Below, piece by piece: positions 18,077 through 26,714 of a DNA stretch of 32,301 nucleotides. The DNA lies in the NCBI GenBank assembly GCA_021798975.1, contig JAJZBJ010000014.1, positions 1 to 32,301 on the forward strand. Reading direction: 5' to 3'. Source of the DNA: Bacillota bacterium. GTDB taxonomy: Bacteria > Bacillota > Sulfobacillia > Sulfobacillales > Sulfobacillaceae. A program made the position numbers and the translations under genes. The notes beneath the pieces are model-generated. The model had not been told where the DNA came from. It was given only the letters and a program-made list of their open reading frames with translations, and ran no database searches. Every line of letters begins with the position of its first letter. Positions within the stretch are counted from its first letter, which is position 1.

Positions 18077-18828
18077 TTGGGTGTGCCATAGGTTAAGAGC
18101 TTCTTCATGGTGACCAATTGATAGCCCTTTTGCTTGAGGTCCTGGATGATGGTGGGTAGAGCGATATCGGTTTGTTTGCAGGTATCGGACGCATGCATCA
18201 AGACGATGTCGCCGGGATGGATGCGCGTCACTACCCGGCGTATGATGGTGCCCACTCCGGGATTCATCCAGTCCAACGAATCTGTGCCCCAGGTGACGGT
18301 GGTATAGCCAATTTGCTTGGCAGCGGCGATAGTCCGAGGGCTGAAGTCGCCGTTGGGCGGCCGCACGAAAGTTGGGGCTTGACCTGTAATGTCTTTAATC
18401 ACCTGGTTGGCCTTTTGGATGTTTTCCTGAACCCCGGCATTGGAGAGGCCGGTGTAATTGACATGGGCCCAACCGTGGGATTCCACCTCATAGCCCGCAT
18501 CCGCCATCGCTTTTACTAATGCGGCGTTCTGTCTGGCCCAAGGCCCGGAGACAAAGAAGGTGGCTGCCACGTGGTCGCGTTTGAGGATGTCGAAAACTTT
18601 GGTGGGCATGACCGTACCCCAGGAGATGTCAAAGGTAAGGGCCGCGACTTTCTGATTGGTGGTGACATCTCGGAGGGAATAGCGGTCGACGGGCTGGAGT
18701 GGCGCAGCCGTGCCGAGAGCAGGACCGGGGCGATGTATGACGCCCAGGACCATCACCACGAGTAGCAGCATGACGCCCGTGGTCACCGTACGGCGGATCC
18801 AATGGTGCGGAACGGTATAAATACGCAC
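18064..18828 (-). CDS. pdaB: Polysaccharide deacetylase, PdaB-like
   Basis: AALTFDISWG...TKVFDILKRDHVAATFFVSGPWA...YEVESHGWAHVNYTGLS...FVRPPNGDFSP...HPGDIVLMHASD. TFDISWG is typical of the PdaB subgroup. GTG 18828 after AGGAGGACA. Confidence 0.85.
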   Translation of the reverse strand: MRIYTVPHHWIRRTVTTGVMLLLVVMVLGVIHRPGPALGTAAPLQPVDRYSLRDVTTNQKVAALTFDISWGTVMPTKVFDILKRDHVAATFFVSGPWARQNAALVKAMADAGYEVESHGWAHVNYTGLSNAGVQENIQKANQVIKDITGQAPTFVRPPNGDFSPRTIAAAKQIGYTTVTWGTDSLDWMNPGVGTIIRRVVTRIHPGDIVLMHASDTCKQTDIALPTIIQDLKQKGYQLVTMKKLLTYGTPNYRG

Positions 18829-19052
18829 AATTTGTCCTCCTCGCGCTTTGCTGATGTAATGTACGTGCTCTAAGCGCGGGACAGAACGTGCAGGGACCAG
18901 CCAATTTGTAGCAATTCGAGAGCCCGGCACGCTTCGGCCGATGTGCAGGCGGGCGACTGGTCTCCCCTTCAGAAAACCATCCTTGACGAGACCCTCATCG
19001 ACACGCTCTCTTTATTTTCTCAAGTTGGTAGGCTATGATAACGGGCGAGGTG

Positions 19053-20381
19053 ATGAGCAGCATGGCCGCCAAGGTGGGTATGGTGAGTCTCGGGTGTCCG
19101 AAAAATCGCGTAGACTCAGAAGTAATGTTGGGACTGTTGGAGGAGGCGGGCTATCAGTTGACGCCGGCCGCCTCAGAAGCCGAGGTGCTCATCGTCAACA
19201 CCTGTGGTTTTATTGATGCTGCCAAACAAGAGTCGATTGATACCATATTGGAAATGAACCGATTCCGCGAAAACGGGCAGTTGAAAGCCCTGGTGATGGC
19301 GGGGTGCTTGTCGCAGCGTTATCAGCAGCACCTCTGGGATGATCTCCCGGAAGTGGATGCGATGGTGGGGACGGGGGAGTTTCACCGGATTGTGGAGGCC
19401 GTAGAGGGCGCGCTTGAGGGCAGCCGTCCCAGTTTCTGGGGTGAGATGCCGGTGAGCGGCGTGGAGCGCCCGCGCCGTTTGACGACACCCAAATACACGG
19501 CATATTTAAAGATTGCCGAAGGATGCGACCACAGCTGCGCGTTTTGTGCTATTCCGCAAATGCGCGGCGGGTACCGCAGCCGGCCTCTGGCCGACATCGT
19601 CAAGGAGGCGCGTCACCTGGTGGCCCAAGGCGTGCGGGAGTTGGTGTTGATTGCCCAGGATTCCACCATCTGGGGCCACGACCTGTACGGGCATCCGGAG
19701 TTGCCGCGCCTTCTCTACGCGCTTCAAGAGATTCCGGATTTGTTGTTTGTGCGGCTGATGTACAGTTACCCGACGCAAGTGACGCCGGAATTGGTGCGGG
19801 CCATGCGGGATTTGCCGGTGGTGGCGCCGTATTTGGACATGCCGTTGCAGCACGCTCATCCCGACTTGCTGAAGCGGATGGGCCGCCCGTTCCGCCGCGA
19901 GAAGACCGAGCGCGTGCTGGGGATGGTGCGGGACGCAGTCCCGGACCTGACTTTGCGCACCACCTTCATTGTCGGTTTTCCGGGTGAGACCGAGGAGCAC
20001 CACGAAAGCCTCTTAGCGTTTATTGAGGGCATGCGCTTTGACCACGTGGGGATTTTTACCTATTCGCCGGAGGAAGGGACCCGCGCGGAAGGCTTAGGCG
20101 ACCCGGTTCCCGACGAGGTCAAGCAGAGCCGGCGGCGGCAGGCGATGCTGTTGCAGCGGCGCCTGGTAGGCGGCATTCGGGGCCGCCATATCGGCCAGGT
20201 GCATCCCACCATCATCGAGGAGGTGGGCGACACCGTGAGCATTGGGCGGGGAGCGACCGATGCCCCGGGCATTGACGGTGTGACCTACGTGAAAGGCCGG
20301 TTTGAGGTGGGGCAAATTGTGCCGGCCCGGATTACGGCTGTCAAGGAATATGACCTGATGGCTGAGCCTGACGTTGGTTAA
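19053..20381 (+). CDS. rimO: Ribosomal protein S12 methylthiotransferase RimO
   Basis: VSLGCPKNRVDSEVMLG, NTCGFIDAAKQESIDTI, radical-SAM CDHSCAFCAIP, C-terminal TRAM domain. Confidence 0.95.
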   Translation: MSSMAAKVGMVSLGCPKNRVDSEVMLGLLEEAGYQLTPAASEAEVLIVNTCGFIDAAKQESIDTILEMNRFRENGQLKALVMAGCLSQRYQQHLWDDLPEVDAMVGTGEFHRIVEAVEGALEGSRPSFWGEMPVSGVERPRRLTTPKYTAYLKIAEGCDHSCAFCAIPQMRGGYRSRPLADIVKEARHLVAQGVRELVLIAQDSTIWGHDLYGHPELPRLLYALQEIPDLLFVRLMYSYPTQVTPELVRAMRDLPVVAPYLDMPLQHAHPDLLKRMGRPFRREKTERVLGMVRDAVPDLTLRTTFIVGFPGETEEHHESLLAFIEGMRFDHVGIFTYSPEEGTRAEGLGDPVPDEVKQSRRRQAMLLQRRLVGGIRGRHIGQVHPTIIEEVGDTVSIGRGATDAPGIDGVTYVKGRFEVGQIVPARITAVKEYDLMAEPDVG

Positions 20382-20889
20382 ATTAGCCGATTGGCTGACC
20401 CTCAGCCGGGTCTTGTTGACGCCGGTGATTGCCGCAATGTGGCTGTCACCGGCGTTGGCCTGGCATTGGGCGGGCGTGGCCGTGTTTGTGGTGGCGGGGC
20501 TGACGGACGTGGCTGACGGCCGTATTGCCCGCTATTTGAACCAGACCAGCCGGTTTGGCGCCTACGTGGATCCCTTAGCCGACAAATTGTTGGTCTTGGT
20601 GACGGCCGCGGCGCTGGTGTTTGATCATCGGCTGGCGGTATGGTGGCTGGCGGTGGTGGTGGCACGGGAGCTTGCGGTGACGACCCTGCGCTCGGTGCTC
20701 AAACCCGGAGTGAGTATGCCGGCGCGGCCCTTGGCCAAATGGAAGACGCTGGTGCAGTTATTTGCGGTCGGGGCGGCCAGTGTACTGAGCGGGTGGGTCC
20801 CGCTGACGCTCCTGATTGTATCCGCGGTGCTCACGGTCTGGACCGGAGGCGAATATATCCGGGATTACTGGCCTCATATCGAGGTGTGA
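20374..20889 (+). CDS. pgsA: CDP-diacylglycerol--glycerol-3-phosphate 3-phosphatidyltransferase
   Basis: CDP-alcohol phosphotransferase motif DGRIARYLNQTSRFGAYVDPLAD; LTLSRVLLTPV N-terminus; probable TTG start. Confidence 0.9.
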   Translation: MVKLADWLTLSRVLLTPVIAAMWLSPALAWHWAGVAVFVVAGLTDVADGRIARYLNQTSRFGAYVDPLADKLLVLVTAAALVFDHRLAVWWLAVVVARELAVTTLRSVLKPGVSMPARPLAKWKTLVQLFAVGAASVLSGWVPLTLLIVSAVLTVWTGGEYIRDYWPHIEV

Positions 20890-20923
20890 GGCTGGATCGC
20901 AATACCAATAGAGACAAGCATTG

Positions 20924-20944
20924 ACGCGGCTTTGGCCGCGTTTT
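20924..20944 (+). terminator. Rho-independent terminator after pgsA
   Basis: ACGCGGC-TTTG-GCCGCGT followed by TTT (20941-20944). Confidence 0.65.
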
Positions 20945-20947
20945 CTA

Positions 20948-20956
20948 TGTTATACT
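20948..20956 (+). promoter_or_regulatory. Candidate extended -10 promoter for the FtsH-like module
   Basis: TGTTATACT (TGn-TATACT), 38 nt upstream of the ATG at 20994. Confidence 0.4.
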
Positions 20957-20993
20957 GCCCACGATTCGTGTCGAACCGTGAAGGAGGCGCCCC

Positions 20994-21512
20994 ATGAAGG
21001 TTTCCGCAAAGCAGATTTTAGTCGCTGTGATTTCGTTAGTGATGACGTTGGGCGTGCTCCTGGGCGGTGAGAAACTTTACCGCTCCACGATTGTGGATTC
21101 GCCGTTGATGTCTAACTTGGGTGCGATTCGGGGAGTCCGGCAGGCGTCCCTTCAAGGCAGCGTGGTCACGGTCCGCCCGCAAAGCGGCGCCGATTTGATG
21201 ACGGTATACCAGGCCGTGGCGACATCGGCGGCGCGGGCGCTGGGCCATGCGCCAGCCAAAATTGTGCTTCAGAGCCGCAGCAATGCGACGTTGAATCAAT
21301 TGGCGGACAACGCGGCCTTTGTCATCGCCCAGGCTGAGGCGACGGGACAGTTTGTGTCCATGAAGCACAGTTTGGAACAGCAAGCGCAGGCGGATGGTGC
21401 CCGGGCGACGGTGGAGTTGGACAGCCATCATGTGTACATCACGTGGCATCAGCAGCACGCGGTACTGTACGATGTTCAGCCGATCGAGATTGGGGGGAGC
21501 AGCCATGCTTAA
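20994..21512 (+). CDS. Hypothetical single-pass membrane-anchored protein (first gene of FtsH-like module)
   Basis: N-terminal TM helix (ILVAVISLVMTLGVLLGG) then about 140 aa of soluble-type sequence; RBS GAAGGAGG; overlaps next gene by 8 nt. Confidence 0.8.
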   Translation: MKVSAKQILVAVISLVMTLGVLLGGEKLYRSTIVDSPLMSNLGAIRGVRQASLQGSVVTVRPQSGADLMTVYQAVATSAARALGHAPAKIVLQSRSNATLNQLADNAAFVIAQAEATGQFVSMKHSLEQQAQADGARATVELDSHHVYITWHQQHAVLYDVQPIEIGGSSHA

Positions 21513-22971
21513 AGAAATCGGCGCCGGCGTGGTGGTGGCGGTCCTCGTTTTTTTGGGCCTGCAAGGCGTCAATATATGGCCGCTGCTGCTCTTGGCGGCT
21601 TTGGCGGGCGTTCTGCTGGCAAGCGGGATGATGGGCCGCATTAATCTCGGCAACCGCCGCAAGGTCGAGGTCGGCACCCGGTCCACCATTACGTTTACCG
21701 ATATCGGCGGGCAGCACACGGCGAAAAATGAGTTGATTGAGGCATTGGAGTTTGTGCTCCGTCCTGATGATATCGAGCGGTTGGGTATTCGTCCGTTGAA
21801 AGGCATTTTGCTGACAGGTCCGCCAGGAACTGGAAAAACATTGCTGGCCAAGGCCGCTGCCAACTATACCGACTCCATTTTTTTGGCGGCGTCTGGCTCC
21901 GAGTTCGTGGAGATGTATGCGGGCGTTGGGGCGCAGCGGGTTCGCCAACTCTTCAAGGAGGCGCGGCAAATCGCCCGCCGGGAAAACCTGAATTCGGCCA
22001 TCATCTTCATCGATGAAATTGAAGTCATGGCCGGTCGTCGCGGACAGCACCAAAGCCATCTGGAATACGATCAGACCTTGAACCAGCTGCTGGTAGAGAT
22101 GGATGGGATGGCGACCGACGACGAGGTGCGGATTTTGGTCATGGCGGCCACCAACCGCGCCGACCTCATTGACCCGGCCCTGCTCCGGCCGGGACGGTTC
22201 GACCGGACGGTTCGCGTGGACCTGCCGGATCGTCAGGGCCGCGAAGCCATTTTACTGTTGCATACCCGCAACAAGCCATTGTCGGACAATGTGGATTTGA
22301 GCCGGATCGCACTAGAGACCTTTGGCTTTTCGGGTGCGCACTTGGAGAGCGTCTGCAATGAGGCCGCCATTCTCGCGTTGCGGGAGGACACGGCGGCCGT
22401 AGATCACGACCATTTTAAGGCGGCCATCGACAAAGTCCTGCTCGGGGAGAAATTGGACCGCCATTTGGATCGGGAGGAGTTGTACCGTGTCGCCATTCAC
22501 GAGGGAGGACATGCCATCGTGGGCGAATTGGTCAACCCCGGATCGGTCTCATCCATCACCATTGCCCCGCGCGGCATGGCGTTGGGTTTTGTGCGGCAGG
22601 CCCCGCTGGATGACCGGCTCTTGCAGACCGTGTCCGAATTGAAAGCGGACATTGCCGTCTGCTTGGCGGGCTCCACGGCCGAGCGGTTGGTGCTGGGCGA
22701 GCAGAGCACGGGGGCGGCCAATGACTTTGAAAAGGCCTGGGACATTGCGCGCCGCATGGTCACGGCCGGATTGTCATCCCTGGGGGTTGTTCAGGAAGAG
22801 GCTTTGTCGCCGGAGGTTCTGTATCAGACCGTGCATGAAATCATTCGGGACTCGCAGGAAATCGTGGATGAACTGATTGACACTCATCGGGAGTCCTTGA
22901 CCCGATTGGCGGACCTGCTCATGGATCAGGAAACGCTGCCGGGTGAGGCGGTTCGGCAGTTGGTCGCCTGA
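21505..22971 (+). CDS. FtsH-like AAA+ zinc metalloprotease lacking the canonical inter-TM external domain
   Basis: LTGPPGTGKTLLAKA, FIDEIEVMAGRR, ATNRADLIDPALLRPGRFDR (AAA core); VAIHEGGHAIVGEL (HExxH) and GAANDFEKAWDIARRMV (third zinc-ligand region). Confidence 0.88.
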   Translation: MLKEIGAGVVVAVLVFLGLQGVNIWPLLLLAALAGVLLASGMMGRINLGNRRKVEVGTRSTITFTDIGGQHTAKNELIEALEFVLRPDDIERLGIRPLKGILLTGPPGTGKTLLAKAAANYTDSIFLAASGSEFVEMYAGVGAQRVRQLFKEARQIARRENLNSAIIFIDEIEVMAGRRGQHQSHLEYDQTLNQLLVEMDGMATDDEVRILVMAATNRADLIDPALLRPGRFDRTVRVDLPDRQGREAILLLHTRNKPLSDNVDLSRIALETFGFSGAHLESVCNEAAILALREDTAAVDHDHFKAAIDKVLLGEKLDRHLDREELYRVAIHEGGHAIVGELVNPGSVSSITIAPRGMALGFVRQAPLDDRLLQTVSELKADIAVCLAGSTAERLVLGEQSTGAANDFEKAWDIARRMVTAGLSSLGVVQEEALSPEVLYQTVHEIIRDSQEIVDELIDTHRESLTRLADLLMDQETLPGEAVRQLVA

Positions 22972-22989
22972 AGAAGAATAGCCCGCGGG

Positions 22990-23027
22990 ACCGCCGGCAA
23001 GATCTGAATGCCGGCGGTTCTTTTTTT
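22990..23027 (+). terminator. Strong Rho-independent terminator after the FtsH-like module
   Basis: 10-bp stem ACCGCCGGCA-AGATCTGAA-TGCCGGCGGT followed by TCTTTTTTT. Confidence 0.9.
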
Positions 23028-23035
23028 ACACCGGT

Positions 23036-23064
23036 TTGACAAGCGGACTGGACCTGGCTAGCGT
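23036..23064 (+). promoter_or_regulatory. Candidate housekeeping-type promoter for the GNAT gene
   Basis: Exact TTGACA, 17-bp spacer, TAGCGT. Confidence 0.45.
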
Positions 23065-23096
23065 GAAGCCATGACCCAAGAAGGGGTGGTTCACGC

Positions 23097-23696
23097 ATGT
23101 TGAAGGTCACCTGTCAGCCGCTCACGAGGGAGCAGATGCCGGAGTTTCTGGCATTTATCGAGGGCGAGGCGTTTTCCGATAATCCCCGCTGGTCGGCGTG
23201 CTATTGTGTCTTCCACTATCTGAACGACCAGGATGACGGGAACTGGGCCGAGCGCGGCCCGGGAATTAATCGCGCTGAATTACAGAACCGGGTGGCGGAG
23301 GGTACCGGCACATGGATCGTAGCGTATGGACATGGCCAGATTGTGGGATGGGTGAATGCGGACCTGCGGCCTAGGCTGTCTCGCTATGACGAGTGGCAGG
23401 TGCCGTCGGATCCCGACACCGGCGTTGTGGCGTGTTTTGTGGTCCACCCCCAGTTGCGCCGCCAGGGGATTGCCTCGCAACTGCTGGCGGCAGCCCAGGA
23501 TCACTTGCGCGGTCTGGGCGCGGCGCGAGTCGAGGCCTATGTGGTGACGGATCCGGAGCAGAGTTCCGACGATAATCTGAGCTACGAGCAGTTGGCACAC
23601 CACGGGCCGTTGCCCATGTATGTGGCAGCCGGGTTTCAGGTGGGGGAAAGCCGGGATGGGATCACGCGGGTCGTGAAGGCATTCGGAGCGGGTTAG
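23097..23696 (+). CDS. GNAT family N-acetyltransferase
   Basis: GVVACFVVHPQLRRQGIASQLLAAAQDHL acetyl-CoA-binding motif; C-terminal PMYVAAGFQVGE. Confidence 0.85.
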   Translation: MLKVTCQPLTREQMPEFLAFIEGEAFSDNPRWSACYCVFHYLNDQDDGNWAERGPGINRAELQNRVAEGTGTWIVAYGHGQIVGWVNADLRPRLSRYDEWQVPSDPDTGVVACFVVHPQLRRQGIASQLLAAAQDHLRGLGAARVEAYVVTDPEQSSDDNLSYEQLAHHGPLPMYVAAGFQVGESRDGITRVVKAFGAG

Positions 23697-23745
23697 AGAA
23701 GGACGGGTTTCTTCGTTGATCAAGTGAACTCGTCGTTGTGTCAAC

Positions 23746-23774
23746 TTGCGATTTTCCAGTATTTCGGCTAACAT
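23746..23774 (+). promoter_or_regulatory. Candidate promoter for cinA
   Basis: TTGCGA, 17-bp spacer, TAACAT, upstream of ATG 23806. Confidence 0.3.
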
Positions 23775-23805
23775 AACTTGTTATCGCATCGGAACAGGTG
23801 ATCAG

Positions 23806-25047
23806 ATGATTGAGACCGCCCAGATTATTGCCGTCGGCGACGAGGTGTTGTGGGGAGAAACCGTCAACACCAACGCGGCGTGGATGGCTCAGTTTTTGAT
23901 GAAGTTCGGCATCCGTCCCGCATTTCAATGTGTGGTGCCGGATCAAGAGGCGGCGATTGGGCAGGCTTTGATGCGGGCAATTCGGTCGGCGGATTTGACT
24001 GTGGTAATCGGCGGCTTGGGACCGACTGCGGACGATAGGACAGTGGACGCGGTCAGCCAGGCGCTGCGCGTACCGGTGGACATTCATTCCCAGGTGCTGG
24101 AGCACATATCCGGCCGGCACAGTCGGCAGGCGGGATGGGAGGCGTCGATCCGCCGCCAGTCGCGCGTGCTGAGGGGCGCGGAGGTGTGGCTGAACTTCCG
24201 GGGGCAGGCACCCGGCCAAGTCGTCGCGACCACGGCGCCCGACCGGTGGGTGGTACTGTTGCCGGGACCTCCCAGTGAGATGAAGGGTCTGGCGGAAACG
24301 GGAATGGCCGATTGGCTGGCCTCCCGGACGCGATCCCGCATCCATCGGGACACCTATTCCATTTTTGACTTAGGCGAGTCGGCCGTGGCGGCCTATTTGG
24401 CGCCGTTGCTGCAGGGACAACATCCGCAAACCGGCATCTATGCTCAGCCGGGCCGGGTGGATGTCCGAGTTGAAACGCCCGATACCTATGATGGCCGGAT
24501 ACAGCGAGAACGCAGTCGGGCCTGGGTGCTGACACACGTTCCTGTGCCTGTGTATGTATTGGGGGAGACCAGCCGCGAGGCGTATCTCATCCATTGGCTT
24601 TCCGATCGGCGAATGACCGTGGCAGCGATGGAATCGTTGACCGGTGGACTGCTGCTGTCGACACTGATTGCTCATCCGGGTGCGTCCGCATCGGTAGTGG
24701 GCGGAGCGGTGGCGTATACCGATCAGATGAAACACAGGTTCGGCGTAGCGCGTGACGTGCTGGAGACTCATGGACCCGTCAGCGCGCAATGCGCGGAGGC
24801 GATGGCGGAGGCGGCGCGGCACTCTTTTGATGCAGACGTAGGCCTCGCGACCACAGGATTTGCCGGGCCGGACGGTGGCACGGCGTCCGACCCGGCAGGC
24901 ACATTCTATGTTGCTTGTGCAGGACCCGGGGGTACAGTCAGCCATCGCCGCTATACTCCCTTAGATCGGCAGGCCGTTCGCCAAATGGCGGTACAAACAG
25001 CCATGAGTGCCGTATGGGAAGTTTTAAAGTTGCCCACGCTACTGTAA
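23806..25047 (+). CDS. cinA: CinA family protein (competence/damage-inducible; nicotinamide-nucleotide amidase-type C-terminus)
   Basis: IIAVGDEVLWGETVNTNAAWMAQ, GGLGPTADDRT, LPGPPSEM, AAMESLTGGLL. Confidence 0.92.
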   Translation: MIETAQIIAVGDEVLWGETVNTNAAWMAQFLMKFGIRPAFQCVVPDQEAAIGQALMRAIRSADLTVVIGGLGPTADDRTVDAVSQALRVPVDIHSQVLEHISGRHSRQAGWEASIRRQSRVLRGAEVWLNFRGQAPGQVVATTAPDRWVVLLPGPPSEMKGLAETGMADWLASRTRSRIHRDTYSIFDLGESAVAAYLAPLLQGQHPQTGIYAQPGRVDVRVETPDTYDGRIQRERSRAWVLTHVPVPVYVLGETSREAYLIHWLSDRRMTVAAMESLTGGLLLSTLIAHPGASASVVGGAVAYTDQMKHRFGVARDVLETHGPVSAQCAEAMAEAARHSFDADVGLATTGFAGPDGGTASDPAGTFYVACAGPGGTVSHRRYTPLDRQAVRQMAVQTAMSAVWEVLKLPTLL

Positions 25048-25077
25048 AAATTGAACCTTTCTACGAAGGAGTTACCT

Positions 25078-26652
25078 ATGACCGAACAAGAAACGACGTT
25101 CCAATCCATGAATTTGTCGCCCTCGGTGCTAAAGGCGCTGCAGGGCATGGGTTTTGAGGAACCATCCCCGATTCAAAAGAAGACCATTCCCTTGATTTTG
25201 GAAGAGCATGACCTCATCGGCCAGGCACAAACCGGCACCGGCAAGACGGCGGCCTTTGGCGTGCCGATTGTCGAGCGGTTGGATCACCGCTCCAAGCGGG
25301 TTCAGGCTTTGGTACTTGCTCCCACGCGGGAGCTGGCGATTCAGGTTTCCGAGGAAATTACCAAAATCGGCAAGTTTGCCGGAATTAAGGTGGTCCCGAT
25401 TTATGGCGGCCAGTCCTATGACCGTCAAATCCGAGCCTTGGAGCATGGCGCGCAGGTTGTGATTGGGACCCCGGGGCGGGTTATGGACCACATCCGCCGC
25501 GGGACCTTGAAGTTGGACCACGTGAAGATGATGGTGCTCGACGAGGCCGACGAAATGCTGGACATGGGCTTTATCGAGGATGTTGAGTTTATTTTGCAAA
25601 ACGTGCCCGAGGAGCGCCAGACGCTCTTGTTCTCAGCTACCGTTCCAGACCCGATTGCCAAACTGTCGCGGCGCTATTTGAAAGAGCCCGTTCACGTCAA
25701 TATTAGTCCTGAGCGTTTGACCGTTCCGCTCATCGACCAGGTGTTCTACGAAGTGCGGGAATACGAGAAGCTGGATTCCCTGACTCGCATCCTGGACATG
25801 GAAGGGGCGGAGCGCACCATCATCTTCTGCCGGACCAAAAAACGCGTCGATGAATTGACGGAAGGGCTGCAGGCCCGCGGTTATACCGCGGAGGCGATTC
25901 ACGGCGACCTCAATCAGGTGCAGCGGAACCGCGTCATGAAGCGGTTTAAAGATGGCGGCAGCGAAATTCTGGTCGCCACAGACGTGGCGGCCCGCGGTCT
26001 TGACATCGAAAATGTCAGCCACGTGATTAACTACGATTTACCACAGGACACGGAGAGCTATGTGCACCGAATCGGGCGTACCGGCCGCGCCGGCCGGAGC
26101 GGCACGGCGATTTCGCTCATCCATCCCAAGGAGTTCCGCCAACTGCGGCAAATGGAGCGGATCTTGCGGGTTCGACTGCAGCGCCGGCCCCTACCCACCA
26201 TGGCGGATGTGGCAGAAAAGCAGCGCGAGGCACTCAAGCTGCGCCTGGCGGATGAGATTCAGCGCGGTGTCCTGCCGGCCTACCAGGACTTGGTGATGCA
26301 ACTGGCCGAGGAATATGACTCGGTCGACATTGCCGCAGCCGCTGTCCGCTTGATGGTGGACAAAGGACGCGACACCGCGTCAGACGAGTTTGGCGAGACC
26401 GGGGCAGAGCCCGGCATGGTGCGGCTGTTCCTCAATTTGGGCCGCATGGATCGCGTCACACCTGCCGATATCGTGCGCGGCATGGCGGAAGGCGCCGGGA
26501 TTCAGGGCAGTGTGATTGGATTGATCGACATCTACGATCGCTTTACCTTCGTCGAAATGCCTAAAGACGCGGTGAAAAAGGTGCTCCAAAATGTCGGATC
26601 GATTATGATCCGAGGGAAGAGTGTGAATCTGGAGCCAGCACGCCCGCGGTAA
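25078..26652 (+). CDS. DEAD-box RNA helicase with C-terminal DbpA-type RNA-binding domain
   Basis: AQTGTGKTAAF, PTRELAIQV, TPGRVMDHI, VLDEADEMLDMGF, SATVP, ATDVAARGLDIENVSHVINYDLP, HRIGRTGRAGRSG; GAAGGAG RBS. Confidence 0.95.
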   Translation: MTEQETTFQSMNLSPSVLKALQGMGFEEPSPIQKKTIPLILEEHDLIGQAQTGTGKTAAFGVPIVERLDHRSKRVQALVLAPTRELAIQVSEEITKIGKFAGIKVVPIYGGQSYDRQIRALEHGAQVVIGTPGRVMDHIRRGTLKLDHVKMMVLDEADEMLDMGFIEDVEFILQNVPEERQTLLFSATVPDPIAKLSRRYLKEPVHVNISPERLTVPLIDQVFYEVREYEKLDSLTRILDMEGAERTIIFCRTKKRVDELTEGLQARGYTAEAIHGDLNQVQRNRVMKRFKDGGSEILVATDVAARGLDIENVSHVINYDLPQDTESYVHRIGRTGRAGRSGTAISLIHPKEFRQLRQMERILRVRLQRRPLPTMADVAEKQREALKLRLADEIQRGVLPAYQDLVMQLAEEYDSVDIAAAAVRLMVDKGRDTASDEFGETGAEPGMVRLFLNLGRMDRVTPADIVRGMAEGAGIQGSVIGLIDIYDRFTFVEMPKDAVKKVLQNVGSIMIRGKSVNLEPARPR

Positions 26653-26714
26653 GCAGGAGTTCGACCAGCAAAGGCGAATTGTTGCCCCAGAGGTAAGTTG
26701 GGGGAGGACAAACG

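Noticed and set aside
23773-23784. ATAAC-TT-GTTAT dyad just after the cinA -10 candidate as an operator
   Set aside because: Only 5-bp arms; too short to support without conservation data.
26653-26714. SOS (LexA/DinR) box upstream of recA
   Set aside because: Found GTTCG but no matching CGAAC half-site at the right spacing.
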